This document shows positions 16,344 through 24,590 of a stretch of 43,636 bases of DNA, piece by piece. The position numbers and the translations under genes are program-made. The stretch comes from Shewanella benthica KT99 (GTDB lineage Bacteria; Pseudomonadota; Gammaproteobacteria; Enterobacterales; Shewanellaceae), in assembly GCF_000172075.1 (NCBI RefSeq), contig NZ_ABIC01000037.1, positions 1 through 43,636 of the forward strand, in the 5' to 3' direction. The number at the start of each line of letters is the position of its first letter. Positions within the stretch are counted from its first letter, which is position 1. The notes beneath the pieces are model-generated. The model was not told the origin of the DNA and did not search any database. It saw nothing but the letters and a program-made list of their open reading frames with translations.

Positions 16344-19300
16344 TTGACCCCACTAGAGAATTATTTTAGCCAGTCAGTAATATTTGACGGGATGCAGGTT
16401 TTACTGGAAATGACAGTGGTCGACGTTGACTACAGTGGACCTGTGCTGTCTGCGAAGTTTAGCTCGGCTAAAGACCTGGGCATGGTCACTGAGGGGCTTG
16501 ATGCCGGTGATGCTAGGCAATCACAAGTCATTGCCAGATTAGACTGGTCTGCGGGCCCAGTCCTTGGCTCCGCGAATACGGTGTGCAGCCAGTGTAGCGA
16601 GGCACAGTCACCTTGCATTCATCTTGCCGCCATCGCCATCGATTATGTCGCCAGACAAGCCCCCATCATTCCCTATCCGAGTGAAACTAAACGTGCCGAT
16701 ACCGCACTCAGATTATTGAGAACCGAGCTGAGTCAACGTTACGATCCTTATCCTAATATGGCCAGACATAGAGTGGTGTACTTGTTATCCACAAGGGATG
16801 GAGCGCTGCACCTGAGCGTCCATAAAGGCTATGTCAGCAAATCAGGTAAATACTCAATCAAGACAGATCTAGGCTTTGAGGTATTGGACCGAGGCAGCTT
16901 GCCAAAATTTGTGACTCAAACCGACGTGTATTTACTGCGTAAGTTAAGAGAATTAGCCCAAGTGCTGGATGATGAGACGAGAGCTGCTCAGCAAGAGACG
17001 CTTTCCTTAGGCTTAGGAGAAACGTGTGACAGTGAATTCCTTTATCAATTAATGGCTACTCAGCGCTGTTTCTGGCGGCATTGTGAGCAGGTCCCTCTCA
17101 AAGTCGAGCCACATTACCTCGATGATTTTATCGAGCCAAGCGCCTTACATCGAGTGGCTTCAGGGCAGTACCTTGACCTTGCCAGCATGAGTCTGGTGTT
17201 GACCGACTTGCCCCCATCTCTGGGTAAACTCAGCGATAAGCAGCGCACTGAATACCTACAAAGAGTCGCAGATGATGACAGGGAATGGTCGCCTAAACTT
17301 ACAGTGTATCGCAGGGGGATCGAGTTTCCCTGGGATGAGCAGAGTCATCTGGATTTACAGGTCGCTCGCTTTTCCCTCATCAGCGATAATTTGGAGTGTG
17401 GCTTAGTCGACATTTTTGCTCATGCCAGCGAGTCACCGCATCTGCTCAAGCTCGCTGCTGAACTGAGTATTCAGCTGTCCGATTTCCCGCTGCTGTCATC
17501 TGGATTTGAACCCATAGTCTGGCATCAGTTCCTCCTCGGCGATCGTCAGTTACCTGAGGTGCTGAGTCAACAGATGCTTGCCATAAGGCGTCTGATGTTG
17601 GCTGGCTGGTCAATCGATTTTCAATTAATCAATCGTTTTAGCTTGGCCCAAGTCCAGACTTGGTATGGAGAGGTGAGTCATCAAGCCGCGGATAAGCAAT
17701 GGTTCGACCTTGAACTGGGTGTTGAAGTGGATGGTAAGAAGATCAATTTATTGCCCTATCTGGTCAAAGCGATAAGACAGGGCTTGCTGCAAAAATTAAG
17801 CGACACAGACACGGTATTCATGGAGCTCGACTCAGGTCAACGTCTGTCTCTGCCTGCCGACAGAGTGAAGCATATACTTTCAGTATTGGTCGAGTTGTAT
17901 GAAAGAAAACCTCTGTCAGTCGATGATAAATTAACCATGTCCATGAGTCAGTTGACTCGCATTGCAGAATTGGCTGACCGAGATAAAATCAACAAGAAAG
18001 ACTGGCATTGGCAGGGCAGTCACTGGTTACAGAATAAGGCTCAGCAACTTTACTCTTATTTAGAAGTGAGTTCAGCTGACCAAGGCCCAGCAGGTCGGGA
18101 CGCTAAAGCTAAACAAATAGATTTTGCTGTTTCACCGCCTGTCGGGCTCAATGCACAGCTCAGAGAGTATCAGCAGCTGGGACTAAACTGGTTGCAGTTC
18201 TTAAAGCAGCACGAATTTTGTGGAATACTCGCCGATGACATGGGTTTGGGTAAAACAATCCAAACTCTGAGTAGTATCTTACTCGATAAAGAGGCCGGTA
18301 AGCTGTCTAGTCCCTGTTTAGTGGTCGCGCCAACGAGCCTATTAGCCAACTGGCTGCATGAAGCTGGGACATTCGCCCCAGAACTTAGGGTGCTGCTCTG
18401 GTCCGGGCCTAAGCGTCACAGTTTGCAAGATAAGATCGATAGCAGCGATCTCTTGATCACCAGCTATGGCACACTGCAACACGATGTTGATTTCTGGGCC
18501 AAGCAACACTTTCATCTGGTGATCTTAGATGAAGCTCAGACCATCAAAAATGTTCGTAGTCGCATTAGTCGAGTGGTTGCCAGCTTATCTTCGACCCATA
18601 GACTCTGCTTAACCGGTACGCCTTTAGAAAATCATCTGGGGGAGTTATGGTCACTGTTTAACTTCCTGATGCCGGGTTTCCTCGGTACCTATGCTCAGTT
18701 TCAGCGACATTATCAAGTGCCGATTGAAAAAGAGCAAGATGATGAGCGTCGCCGGGCGCTCGTGCAGAGGATTGCGCCGTTCATGTTACGTAGGCTTAAA
18801 TCTGAAGTCGCCACAGAATTGCCTGATAAGACGGTGATCAATGAGTATATCAACCTGACCGAGACTCAGGGGGATCTGTATGAAACGATCCGCTTGACCA
18901 TGTCTGAAGAGATGAGAAAAGCGGTGTCAGTCTCGGGAGTGAAACGTAACCGTTTAGCCATCAGTAATGCCTTGCTCAAACTCAGGCAGGTCTGTTGTCA
19001 TCCTGACTTACTCAAACTCGATTACATCGAGCCATCAGACCTAGCCAATGCCGATCTTGCTGATCCAAATTCAGCCAATGGAGTGCAGCCTCTCGATACT
19101 CGCTCGGGAAAGTTAAACTGGCTCGCCGCTAAGCTGCCTGGCATGCTCGAAGAGGGCCGGCGAGTATTAATTTTCTCCTCTTTTACCAGCATGCTGAGTC
19201 TGATAGGTGAACTCCTGGAAAAGCTAGGCATTAGTTTCGTTGAATTGACGGGAAAGAGTCGAGATCGAGGGGCTCTGGTTGAGCGTTTTCAGCAACGAGA

Positions 19301-19625
19301 GGTGCCGATATTCTTGATTAGCCTGAAGGCGGGGGGCGCGGGCCTGAATCTAACCGCCGCCGATGTGGTTATCCATATCGATCCCTGGTGGAATCCAGCA
19401 GCCGAGCAGCAGGCCAGTGATCGGGCTCACCGGATAGGCCAGGATAAGTCGGTGTTTGTCTATAAACTCATCTGTAAGGATACCGTTGAGGAGAGGATAC
19501 AGTTGCTGCAGGAATCTAAACATAACTTAGCACAGAGCATCTACCAGCAAGAGAGTCTGGCTGTTGCTGAGATGACAGGAGATGACTGGCTCGAGCTGCT
19601 TAAGCCTATCGATCTGGATGACTAA
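16344..19625 (+). CDS. SNF2-family ATPase/helicase with SWIM-type zinc finger
   Basis: About 1093 residues. A zinc-finger-like SWIM block CSQCSEAQSPCIHLAA (about 80-95) is followed by a long middle region and a C-terminal SNF2 motor: Walker A DDMGLGKTIQ (about 630-640), DEAQ (about 729), LTGTPLENHLGELWSLFNFL, GGAGLNLTAADVVIHIDPWW and HRIGQDKSVFVYKL (about 1029). Bacterial relatives (RapA/HepA-like and SWIM-SNF2 proteins) act on nucleic-acid complexes; the substrate here is unknown. The frame is open from 16269 but has no ATG before 16392. I chose the TTG at 16344 (LTPLENYFSQSVIFDG) because GGAAGG at 16333-16338 is a good RBS. The upstream sequence borders the broken galT, so loss of an older start is possible. 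Confidence 0.85.
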   Translation: MTPLENYFSQSVIFDGMQVLLEMTVVDVDYSGPVLSAKFSSAKDLGMVTEGLDAGDARQSQVIARLDWSAGPVLGSANTVCSQCSEAQSPCIHLAAIAIDYVARQAPIIPYPSETKRADTALRLLRTELSQRYDPYPNMARHRVVYLLSTRDGALHLSVHKGYVSKSGKYSIKTDLGFEVLDRGSLPKFVTQTDVYLLRKLRELAQVLDDETRAAQQETLSLGLGETCDSEFLYQLMATQRCFWRHCEQVPLKVEPHYLDDFIEPSALHRVASGQYLDLASMSLVLTDLPPSLGKLSDKQRTEYLQRVADDDREWSPKLTVYRRGIEFPWDEQSHLDLQVARFSLISDNLECGLVDIFAHASESPHLLKLAAELSIQLSDFPLLSSGFEPIVWHQFLLGDRQLPEVLSQQMLAIRRLMLAGWSIDFQLINRFSLAQVQTWYGEVSHQAADKQWFDLELGVEVDGKKINLLPYLVKAIRQGLLQKLSDTDTVFMELDSGQRLSLPADRVKHILSVLVELYERKPLSVDDKLTMSMSQLTRIAELADRDKINKKDWHWQGSHWLQNKAQQLYSYLEVSSADQGPAGRDAKAKQIDFAVSPPVGLNAQLREYQQLGLNWLQFLKQHEFCGILADDMGLGKTIQTLSSILLDKEAGKLSSPCLVVAPTSLLANWLHEAGTFAPELRVLLWSGPKRHSLQDKIDSSDLLITSYGTLQHDVDFWAKQHFHLVILDEAQTIKNVRSRISRVVASLSSTHRLCLTGTPLENHLGELWSLFNFLMPGFLGTYAQFQRHYQVPIEKEQDDERRRALVQRIAPFMLRRLKSEVATELPDKTVINEYINLTETQGDLYETIRLTMSEEMRKAVSVSGVKRNRLAISNALLKLRQVCCHPDLLKLDYIEPSDLANADLADPNSANGVQPLDTRSGKLNWLAAKLPGMLEEGRRVLIFSSFTSMLSLIGELLEKLGISFVELTGKSRDRGALVERFQQREVPIFLISLKAGGAGLNLTAADVVIHIDPWWNPAAEQQASDRAHRIGQDKSVFVYKLICKDTVEERIQLLQESKHNLAQSIYQQESLAVAEMTGDDWLELLKPIDLDD

Positions 19626-19688
19626 TCTTATATCAATGGGTTTATCGATTAGCCATGTGCCCAGGTTTAAACGGCCATTGGTGATAGG

Positions 19689-19841
19689 AAGAGTTAATGC
19701 GGCCGAGGTGTGCTGCAGATGGATATGGGCTAAGCCTATTCTGATTTCTTTCCGCTCTGGAAGCGCAGCATAGACCTCGTCTGTGATCAGATGAAATCCG
19801 CGGGGCTTAGCAGGTAAATTAAATTCTTTTTGATACCACAT
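19689..19841 (-). pseudogene. yjbQ: N-terminal remnant of a YjbQ-family protein
   Basis: Starting at the ATG at 19841, 51 codons read MWYQKEFNLPAKPRGFHLIT, DEVYAALPER, then GLAHIHLQHTSAALTL. This matches the first third of YjbQ (UPF0047), a 138-residue trimeric protein with a conserved HTSAxLTLNEN motif and reported side activity in thiamine phosphate synthesis. After ALTL the similarity stops, and the frame runs on into the antisense strand of the SNF2 gene to 19527. The catalytic His/Asn region beyond is lost, so a deletion between the two convergent genes is likely. Confidence 0.8.
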
Positions 19842-20265
19842 GACTTACTCTTTACATTGGACAGTGTTCGGGACTGATATTCAGGTTAACTCATTGGTTG
19901 TATTAATGATGCTGGTATTAATAATACAGGTAGAGATTGGGGGAATTTGCTCTATGGAGTAGCAAGTTTAACGGGCCTGAATGACTCGATTTCTACTGGC
20001 ATTTTTCTCCTTGTAGAGCGCCTTGTCTCTGGCATTCACCATTCATCTACACTTTCATCTTCGAGCTCTTTCACCCCTATGCTACATGTGATGAGTGTGA
20101 TCTGCTTCTCTAGTGTGTGGGCCTTGTATTGCTATTCTCGTAGCAGTGAGAAAAGTAGCGGGGTCATGGCTAAGGAGAAGAAGCCTGCGTATCTAGTCAC
20201 TGCTGGCGCTAAGGAATTACTCGGTGTATAACTAGTTTAATACACTGAGTTTTTGGGGCTCTAAT
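19842..20265. other. Intergenic region upstream of the TlpA-ApbE cluster
   Basis: About 420 bases. A 94-codon frame (19947-20231) starts with TTG, has a Ser-rich low-complexity stretch and resembles nothing I know; I do not accept it as a gene. The promoter of the downstream cluster should be here, but I cannot place it. Short near-repeats GTATTAATGATGC/GGTATTAATAATAC are seen at about 19898-19925. Confidence 0.4.
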
Positions 20266-20784
20266 ATGCAACTATTAATGTCAAAGCGGTTAAGCCAGCT
20301 GGTTAAAATCGGCCTGGTACTGAGCATACTATTTCAGGTGAATTCACTCTCCGCGGCTCCAAACCTGGATCTCAGTGTCCAGGACGCAGATGGTCGCTCC
20401 TATGTATTATCTCAATTCTCTGGAGAGCTGATTTATATCGATTTTTGGGCATCTTGGTGTGGACCATGTCGAAAGTCTTTCCCCTGGATGAATGAGATGC
20501 ATCATAAGTATGTTGATCAGGGGCTTAAGATCATTGCCATCAACTTAGACAATGACATATCACTCGCCCGTCAGTTTCTCGGGCAGATTTCTGCCGACTT
20601 CACTATCGCCTATGATCCCGATACTCAGGTGGCAGAACAATTCGATATCTTGGGGATGCCGAGCAGCTACCTGTTCAATCGACAAGGTAAATTAGTCGCT
20701 AAACACCTGGGTTTCTATGCGGAGCATAAGGCGGACTATGAAGCCGAGATTTTACACTATCTTAAGCAAGCAAAGCCGGAATAG
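20266..20784 (+). CDS. TlpA-like periplasmic thioredoxin (thiol-disulfide oxidoreductase)
   Basis: 172 residues: a signal peptide (about 1-30, ending SLSA/A), then a TlpA/ResA-type thioredoxin domain. The active site WASWCGPCRKSFPWM has C65 and C68; the cis-proline loop is GMPSSYL (P132). Such proteins reduce disulfides in exported proteins, often for cytochrome or copper-site maturation. It is the first gene of a four-gene cluster with a DUF4266 lipoprotein carrying a C-terminal Cys pair, a DUF3570 protein and ApbE. That suggests its substrate is the DUF4266 cysteines (inference). The start at 20266 is the first in-frame ATG; M5 is an alternative. Confidence 0.85.
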   Translation: MQLLMSKRLSQLVKIGLVLSILFQVNSLSAAPNLDLSVQDADGRSYVLSQFSGELIYIDFWASWCGPCRKSFPWMNEMHHKYVDQGLKIIAINLDNDISLARQFLGQISADFTIAYDPDTQVAEQFDILGMPSSYLFNRQGKLVAKHLGFYAEHKADYEAEILHYLKQAKPE

Positions 20785-20848
20785 AGCACAGATAAGCTGT
20801 GAGTAGCATGAGTATGTGTGGGGGAGTCGATCAAATTAGGGGCGAGAG

Positions 20849-21082
20849 ATGATGATATTCGGGACTGAACTGATTAGAAGCCTAGCATTTTGGGTGTGTT
20901 TATCTTTGACGGCCTGTGCGGGGTTAGGCGTGGAACCTTGGCAGCGAGATCAATTTGCCCGTGACGACATGGCGCTGGACAGTGAAAAACTGGATCTGAC
21001 CTTGGACGATCATATCTATTTCAGCAAAGAGGGCACCAGTGGCGGCCGAGCGCTCGCCGGGGGCGGTTGTGGCTGCAACTAA
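20849..21082 (+). CDS. DUF4266 small lipoprotein with C-terminal GGGCGCN
   Basis: A 77-residue lipoprotein precursor: hydrophobic signal LAFWVCLSL, lipobox LTAC with C23 as the likely lipid anchor, then VEPWQRDQFARDDMALDSEK, DHIYFSKEGTSGGRALAGGG and CGCN. The mature protein is about 55 residues and ends in a glycine-rich tail with a C-G-C pair. This is the hallmark of DUF4266, found next to TlpA, DUF3570 and ApbE genes in many bacteria; no function is established. The tail could bind a metal or cofactor or be chemically modified (inference). The codons of the GGG tail also supply the Shine-Dalgarno sequence of the next gene. Confidence 0.85.
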   Translation: MMIFGTELIRSLAFWVCLSLTACAGLGVEPWQRDQFARDDMALDSEKLDLTLDDHIYFSKEGTSGGRALAGGGCGCN

Positions 21083-22529
21083 AACGGTCAATAAATCAAA
21101 AGCACACACTGGAACCGGGACGGAAATCGGTGCAAGGCTTGGTATCAGAGCGAGTGAGCCTTCGATTGCCGAGGCGTTGTCGATTGCCAGCTTTGCGCTG
21201 CTGAGCATGACGAGCTCGGTGGTCATTGCCGCTCAAAGAGACTCAGTAGCCGATAATCCCATCGGCAGAGAGACTCAATTCGCCGCTGTCATCACTACCG
21301 ATGAAGCCGTCACCTCAGATACTGATGAGACAGATCCAGCTGAAATAGACGCCGCCTTACTCTATTATCTTGAGCAGGACAGGGTGACGGTAGCCGAGGG
21401 GATCTTCAATCTTAAGCTACCCGTAGGCGATAAGCGGGTTTACGAGGGCAAGTTGGTACTAGATACCTTGACCGGCTCCTCGGCCAATGGCGCCGTGCCC
21501 CAAGATGAACGCCAGACTTTTACCCGTCCGTCAGGCAATGGCGAATACAATATCGATTCAGCTAATACCCCGTTAGATGACACCTTCAAAGACACTCGAG
21601 TACAACTCAGTGGCAACTGGGCCGAGATATGGTCACCTGACTGGAGCAGTAATCATGGGCTCTATCTGTCGAGAGAATATGACTACACATCCATGGGCAT
21701 TAATTCGGCACTGGAACGCTCGTTTAACAAGAGTAACACTCAACTTTCATTAGGGATGGCCTATTACTATGATCTGGTCGATCCTGTGGGAGGACGGCCT
21801 GTGGCCATGAGCAAGATGGTGTTTCGGGATGATTTTGACTCTCAATCCGAGTTCAGAACTGAATTTGATAAGACCCGCCAGATAGCGAGTAGCGATAAAC
21901 AGACAGTGGATCTCAGCGTCGGTTTAACCCAGATCCTCAATCGGTATACGCTGGTGCAACTCAGCTATAACCTGTCTTCTTTGCAAGGATATATGACCGA
22001 TCCCTACAAGGTGCTCAGCCTGGTTGATGCGTCGGGAACCAGTGAGGCATATCTTTATGAGAGTCGACCCGATGAGCGTCTCAAGCAGAGCTTTTATCTG
22101 TTCAGTAAACATGCATTATCCACCGGGGTGACAGATCTGGCTTATCGTTATAGTCATGATGACTGGGGCGTGTCCTCACATACCTTCGAGACCCGTTATA
22201 GGTACAACTTCACTGCAACTTTTTTTGGCCAACTGCACCTGAGGTATTATCGACAAGAAGCGGCCAGCTTTTATCGGGCTTTTCTGAATTCGGCTGAGGA
22301 ACTCCCTGAGTTTGCATCGGCAGATTATCGTATCGGTAATATGAATGCCTATACCTTAGGCATAAAAATGGGTCACAGTTTAGTTGATGGCACTAAGGCC
22401 AGCTATCGCCTCGAGTATTATCAACAAGATCCCTATTCTAATGGAGAACAAGCCACTGGCCAGCTGGCTCAGCATGAGTTATATCCAAGCATTAAGGCGA
22501 TTATTTTTCAGCTAGGATTGTCATTTTAA
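21069..22529 (+). CDS. DUF3570 outer-membrane-type protein
   Basis: About 486 residues. I place the start at GTG 21069 (MAATKTVNKSKAHTGTGTEI), inside the end of the DUF4266 gene (14-base overlap), with GGGGGCG as RBS; an upstream GTG at 21039 has less support. A hydrophobic segment, SIASFALLSMTSSVVIAA (about 40-58), looks like the signal sequence after a longer basic leader. The body shows alternating aromatic beta-strands (LYLSREYDYTSMGIN, YRYNFTATFFGQLHLRYYRQ) and ends in F, as outer-membrane beta-barrels do. DUF3570 is always of unknown function; its linkage with TlpA, DUF4266 and ApbE points to assembly or use of a redox cofactor at the surface. Confidence 0.85.
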   Translation: MAATKTVNKSKAHTGTGTEIGARLGIRASEPSIAEALSIASFALLSMTSSVVIAAQRDSVADNPIGRETQFAAVITTDEAVTSDTDETDPAEIDAALLYYLEQDRVTVAEGIFNLKLPVGDKRVYEGKLVLDTLTGSSANGAVPQDERQTFTRPSGNGEYNIDSANTPLDDTFKDTRVQLSGNWAEIWSPDWSSNHGLYLSREYDYTSMGINSALERSFNKSNTQLSLGMAYYYDLVDPVGGRPVAMSKMVFRDDFDSQSEFRTEFDKTRQIASSDKQTVDLSVGLTQILNRYTLVQLSYNLSSLQGYMTDPYKVLSLVDASGTSEAYLYESRPDERLKQSFYLFSKHALSTGVTDLAYRYSHDDWGVSSHTFETRYRYNFTATFFGQLHLRYYRQEAASFYRAFLNSAEELPEFASADYRIGNMNAYTLGIKMGHSLVDGTKASYRLEYYQQDPYSNGEQATGQLAQHELYPSIKAIIFQLGLSF

Positions 22530-22651
22530 TGGTCTCTATTGCGCTGCATGGCCATGGCCTTCATTGTTATGATACGGTCATTCATGTGATCTGTCCTGTA
22601 ATAGTAAGCACTGATGAGTGACGGGATGCCCCATCAAGAGGAAAACTGTCT

Positions 22652-23539
22652 ATGAGCGAAGAGCTGTCATTGGCTGTCACTTCCTGGGGGCATCTGGCGA
22701 GCTTTAATGCCATGGCCAGTCGGTGTGAGGTGCTTATACGCACAGCCGATAGAGAGCAGGCCTATATCATGGCCTACCAGGTTTTGCAGGAAACACGGCG
22801 CATAGAGCAAAAGTACAGTCGCTTCAATAATAGCAGTTTGCTTAGCAGGCTCAATGCCACTGCTGGCGACTGGCAGAATATCGACGTAGAAACCTCGGCG
22901 CTCTTGGGTTTCTCCAAGCAGTGCTTCGACTTAAGTGATGGCATGTTCGATATTACGGCGGGACCCATATTAACACTCTGGACCTTCGGCCCAGATGCAA
23001 ATGTGCCCACTTCTGCATCTATCGGCAAGGCACTTAAATATGTCGGTTTTGACAAGCTAACCATAGAGGCGTCGCGGCTACATCTCCCCCGTGGTATGAG
23101 CCTGGATTTCGGTGGCATCGCCAAGGAGTATGCCTGTGACAGAGCGGCGAGCCTGTTGACACTTGATTATCCTCACATACCCGCCCTGGTTAATCTAGGC
23201 GGTGATATAGCCTGTGCTTCGATTGTTGATAAGCCCTGGCAGGTGGGAATAGAAGACCCTAGCGAATTGGACCATGCCACTCGAACCATCAGCTTAACGG
23301 GTGGCGGGCTGGCTACCAGCGGTCACACCCGGCGTTATCTACTCGATGGGGGGAAGCGATATGGGCACATACTCAACCTTAACACAGGTTATCCGGTGGA
23401 GCGGGCCCCTCTGTCTGTGACCGTTATCGCCGCCAATTGTTTGCTGGCAGGTATGTTATCCACCATAGCCATGTTAAAAGGCGCCAATGCGCAGGACTTT
23501 ATGGCCTCTCAGGATGTCGATTTTCATCTCTGCCGCTAA
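22652..23539 (+). CDS. apbE: FAD:protein FMN transferase (ApbE family)
   Basis: 295 residues. ApbE uses FAD and Mg2+ to attach FMN covalently to Thr/Ser of target proteins. Recognisable blocks: IEQKYSRFNNSSLLSRLN, DLSDGMFDITAGPILTLWTF, DFGGIAKEYACDRAA, VNLGGDI, LATSGHTRRYLLDGG and HILNLNTGYPVE. Unlike most ApbE proteins it has no visible signal peptide or lipobox (it starts MSEELSLAVTSWGHL), so it may act in the cytoplasm or lack an export signal. RBS GAGGA lies 9 bases upstream. No protein with a flavinylation motif (D-x-x-[S/T]-G-A-T) was found in this cluster, so the target is unknown. It ends the cluster, 122 bases after DUF3570. Confidence 0.85.
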   Translation: MSEELSLAVTSWGHLASFNAMASRCEVLIRTADREQAYIMAYQVLQETRRIEQKYSRFNNSSLLSRLNATAGDWQNIDVETSALLGFSKQCFDLSDGMFDITAGPILTLWTFGPDANVPTSASIGKALKYVGFDKLTIEASRLHLPRGMSLDFGGIAKEYACDRAASLLTLDYPHIPALVNLGGDIACASIVDKPWQVGIEDPSELDHATRTISLTGGGLATSGHTRRYLLDGGKRYGHILNLNTGYPVERAPLSVTVIAANCLLAGMLSTIAMLKGANAQDFMASQDVDFHLCR

Positions 23540-23636
23540 CATATTCATGTCGGTTGCTTGTAATAGTATTAGCAAGAAAATCGACAAACTCATAGGTGCC
23601 GATACTGTTTGAGCAGACAGAACCAGAATAAAACTA

Positions 23637-24533
23637 TCAGGCAAATCTTAAATTTGTCACTCTGTTTCTGTCGCCATTCTTGCAGGGGCAGCGCATGAGT
23701 GCTTGATTTTTACTCGCACCGCTCAAACCCGCCTCTAATACGCGCTCTAGGTTAGATGGGTTCATCAAACAGCGCTTTTGCTTACCCACTATACTCACCT
23801 TAGTTGGCTCTGCTCTCAACATATTTAACGCGATATGACGTAAACAAGACAAATTTTCTGCCCCATGGTCTTTGTATAGTTGGCAAGCATCTTCATTCAT
23901 GCTGACATCAAGCACCCAATGCATTGACACTATGCCCCAGTGTTCGCGCACGGCATCTGCAGCCTGGTCGGCTGTAAGCGTCTTTGAGCTTATATAATAT
24001 CGATACTCTAGTGATATGGGTTTTCCTTTAACTGCCCTAGAACTCTCTACCATGATAATTTTGTTGAGCCCTTTCCAGCGAGAAAAATCACCTTGTAAAT
24101 CAGTTGCATCGAGTACAAAACATTGCCGAGTTTCTACTCGACCATGACTTTTCTCAAGTGGAGAGCTTGAAAACTCAATCGGCTCTGCTCTATGCGAGCG
24201 AAATACTTGCTTTATCGCTTTAGACAGGCCACCTTGGTTCTCTTTAACTGCAAGCAGATAATCTGCGCCTTTGTTTACGATGGCTTTAGCTATCTTTGTT
24301 TGGCAAGCCATTGCATCAATTGTGACTAACGCACCACACAGTTCTAGCATGTTGATTAACTCAGGAATTGCTGTGATCTCATTACTTTTTTTGTCTGTTT
24401 TTAGCTGACCTAAAACCATTTTATTTTCGTTCGCATTTCCCGTATGAAAAATTATTATTTTATTAGCAATCCAAGTGAATATCCCTATCTGTTGGGTTCT
24501 TCCCTGAGTGTCGATTAGGTATAGCAATTCCAT
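23637..24533 (-). pseudogene. ISAs1-family transposase, N-terminally truncated
   Basis: Residues from about 31 on (HTGNANENKMVLGQLKTDKK, SNEITAIPELINMLELCGAL, VTIDAMACQTKIA, YLLAVKENQG, HWGIVSMHWVLDVSMNEDAC) are a typical ISAs1/H-repeat transposase. The family is about 370 residues; here the first about 100, including the IDGKTLRGS block with the first catalytic Asp, are replaced by 30 unrelated residues (MELLYLIDTQGRTQQIGIF). The remaining D and E motifs are present, so the element is dead but not old. I could not identify terminal inverted repeats or a target duplication at either side. The insertion splits the ApbE cluster from the sulfatase pair. Confidence 0.82.
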
Positions 24534-24590
24534 GAAATATCCGATGATTATATTTTTCCCTATATTAACTAGAGAATGCTAGAGCCAGCT

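Noticed and set aside
19947..20231. 94-codon frame upstream of the TlpA gene
   Set aside because: TTG start with the G-run only 5 bases away, Ser-rich low complexity and no recognisable family.
23540..24590. Complete, active insertion sequence
   Set aside because: The transposase lacks about 100 N-terminal residues and the first catalytic Asp block, and no terminal inverted repeats could be found.
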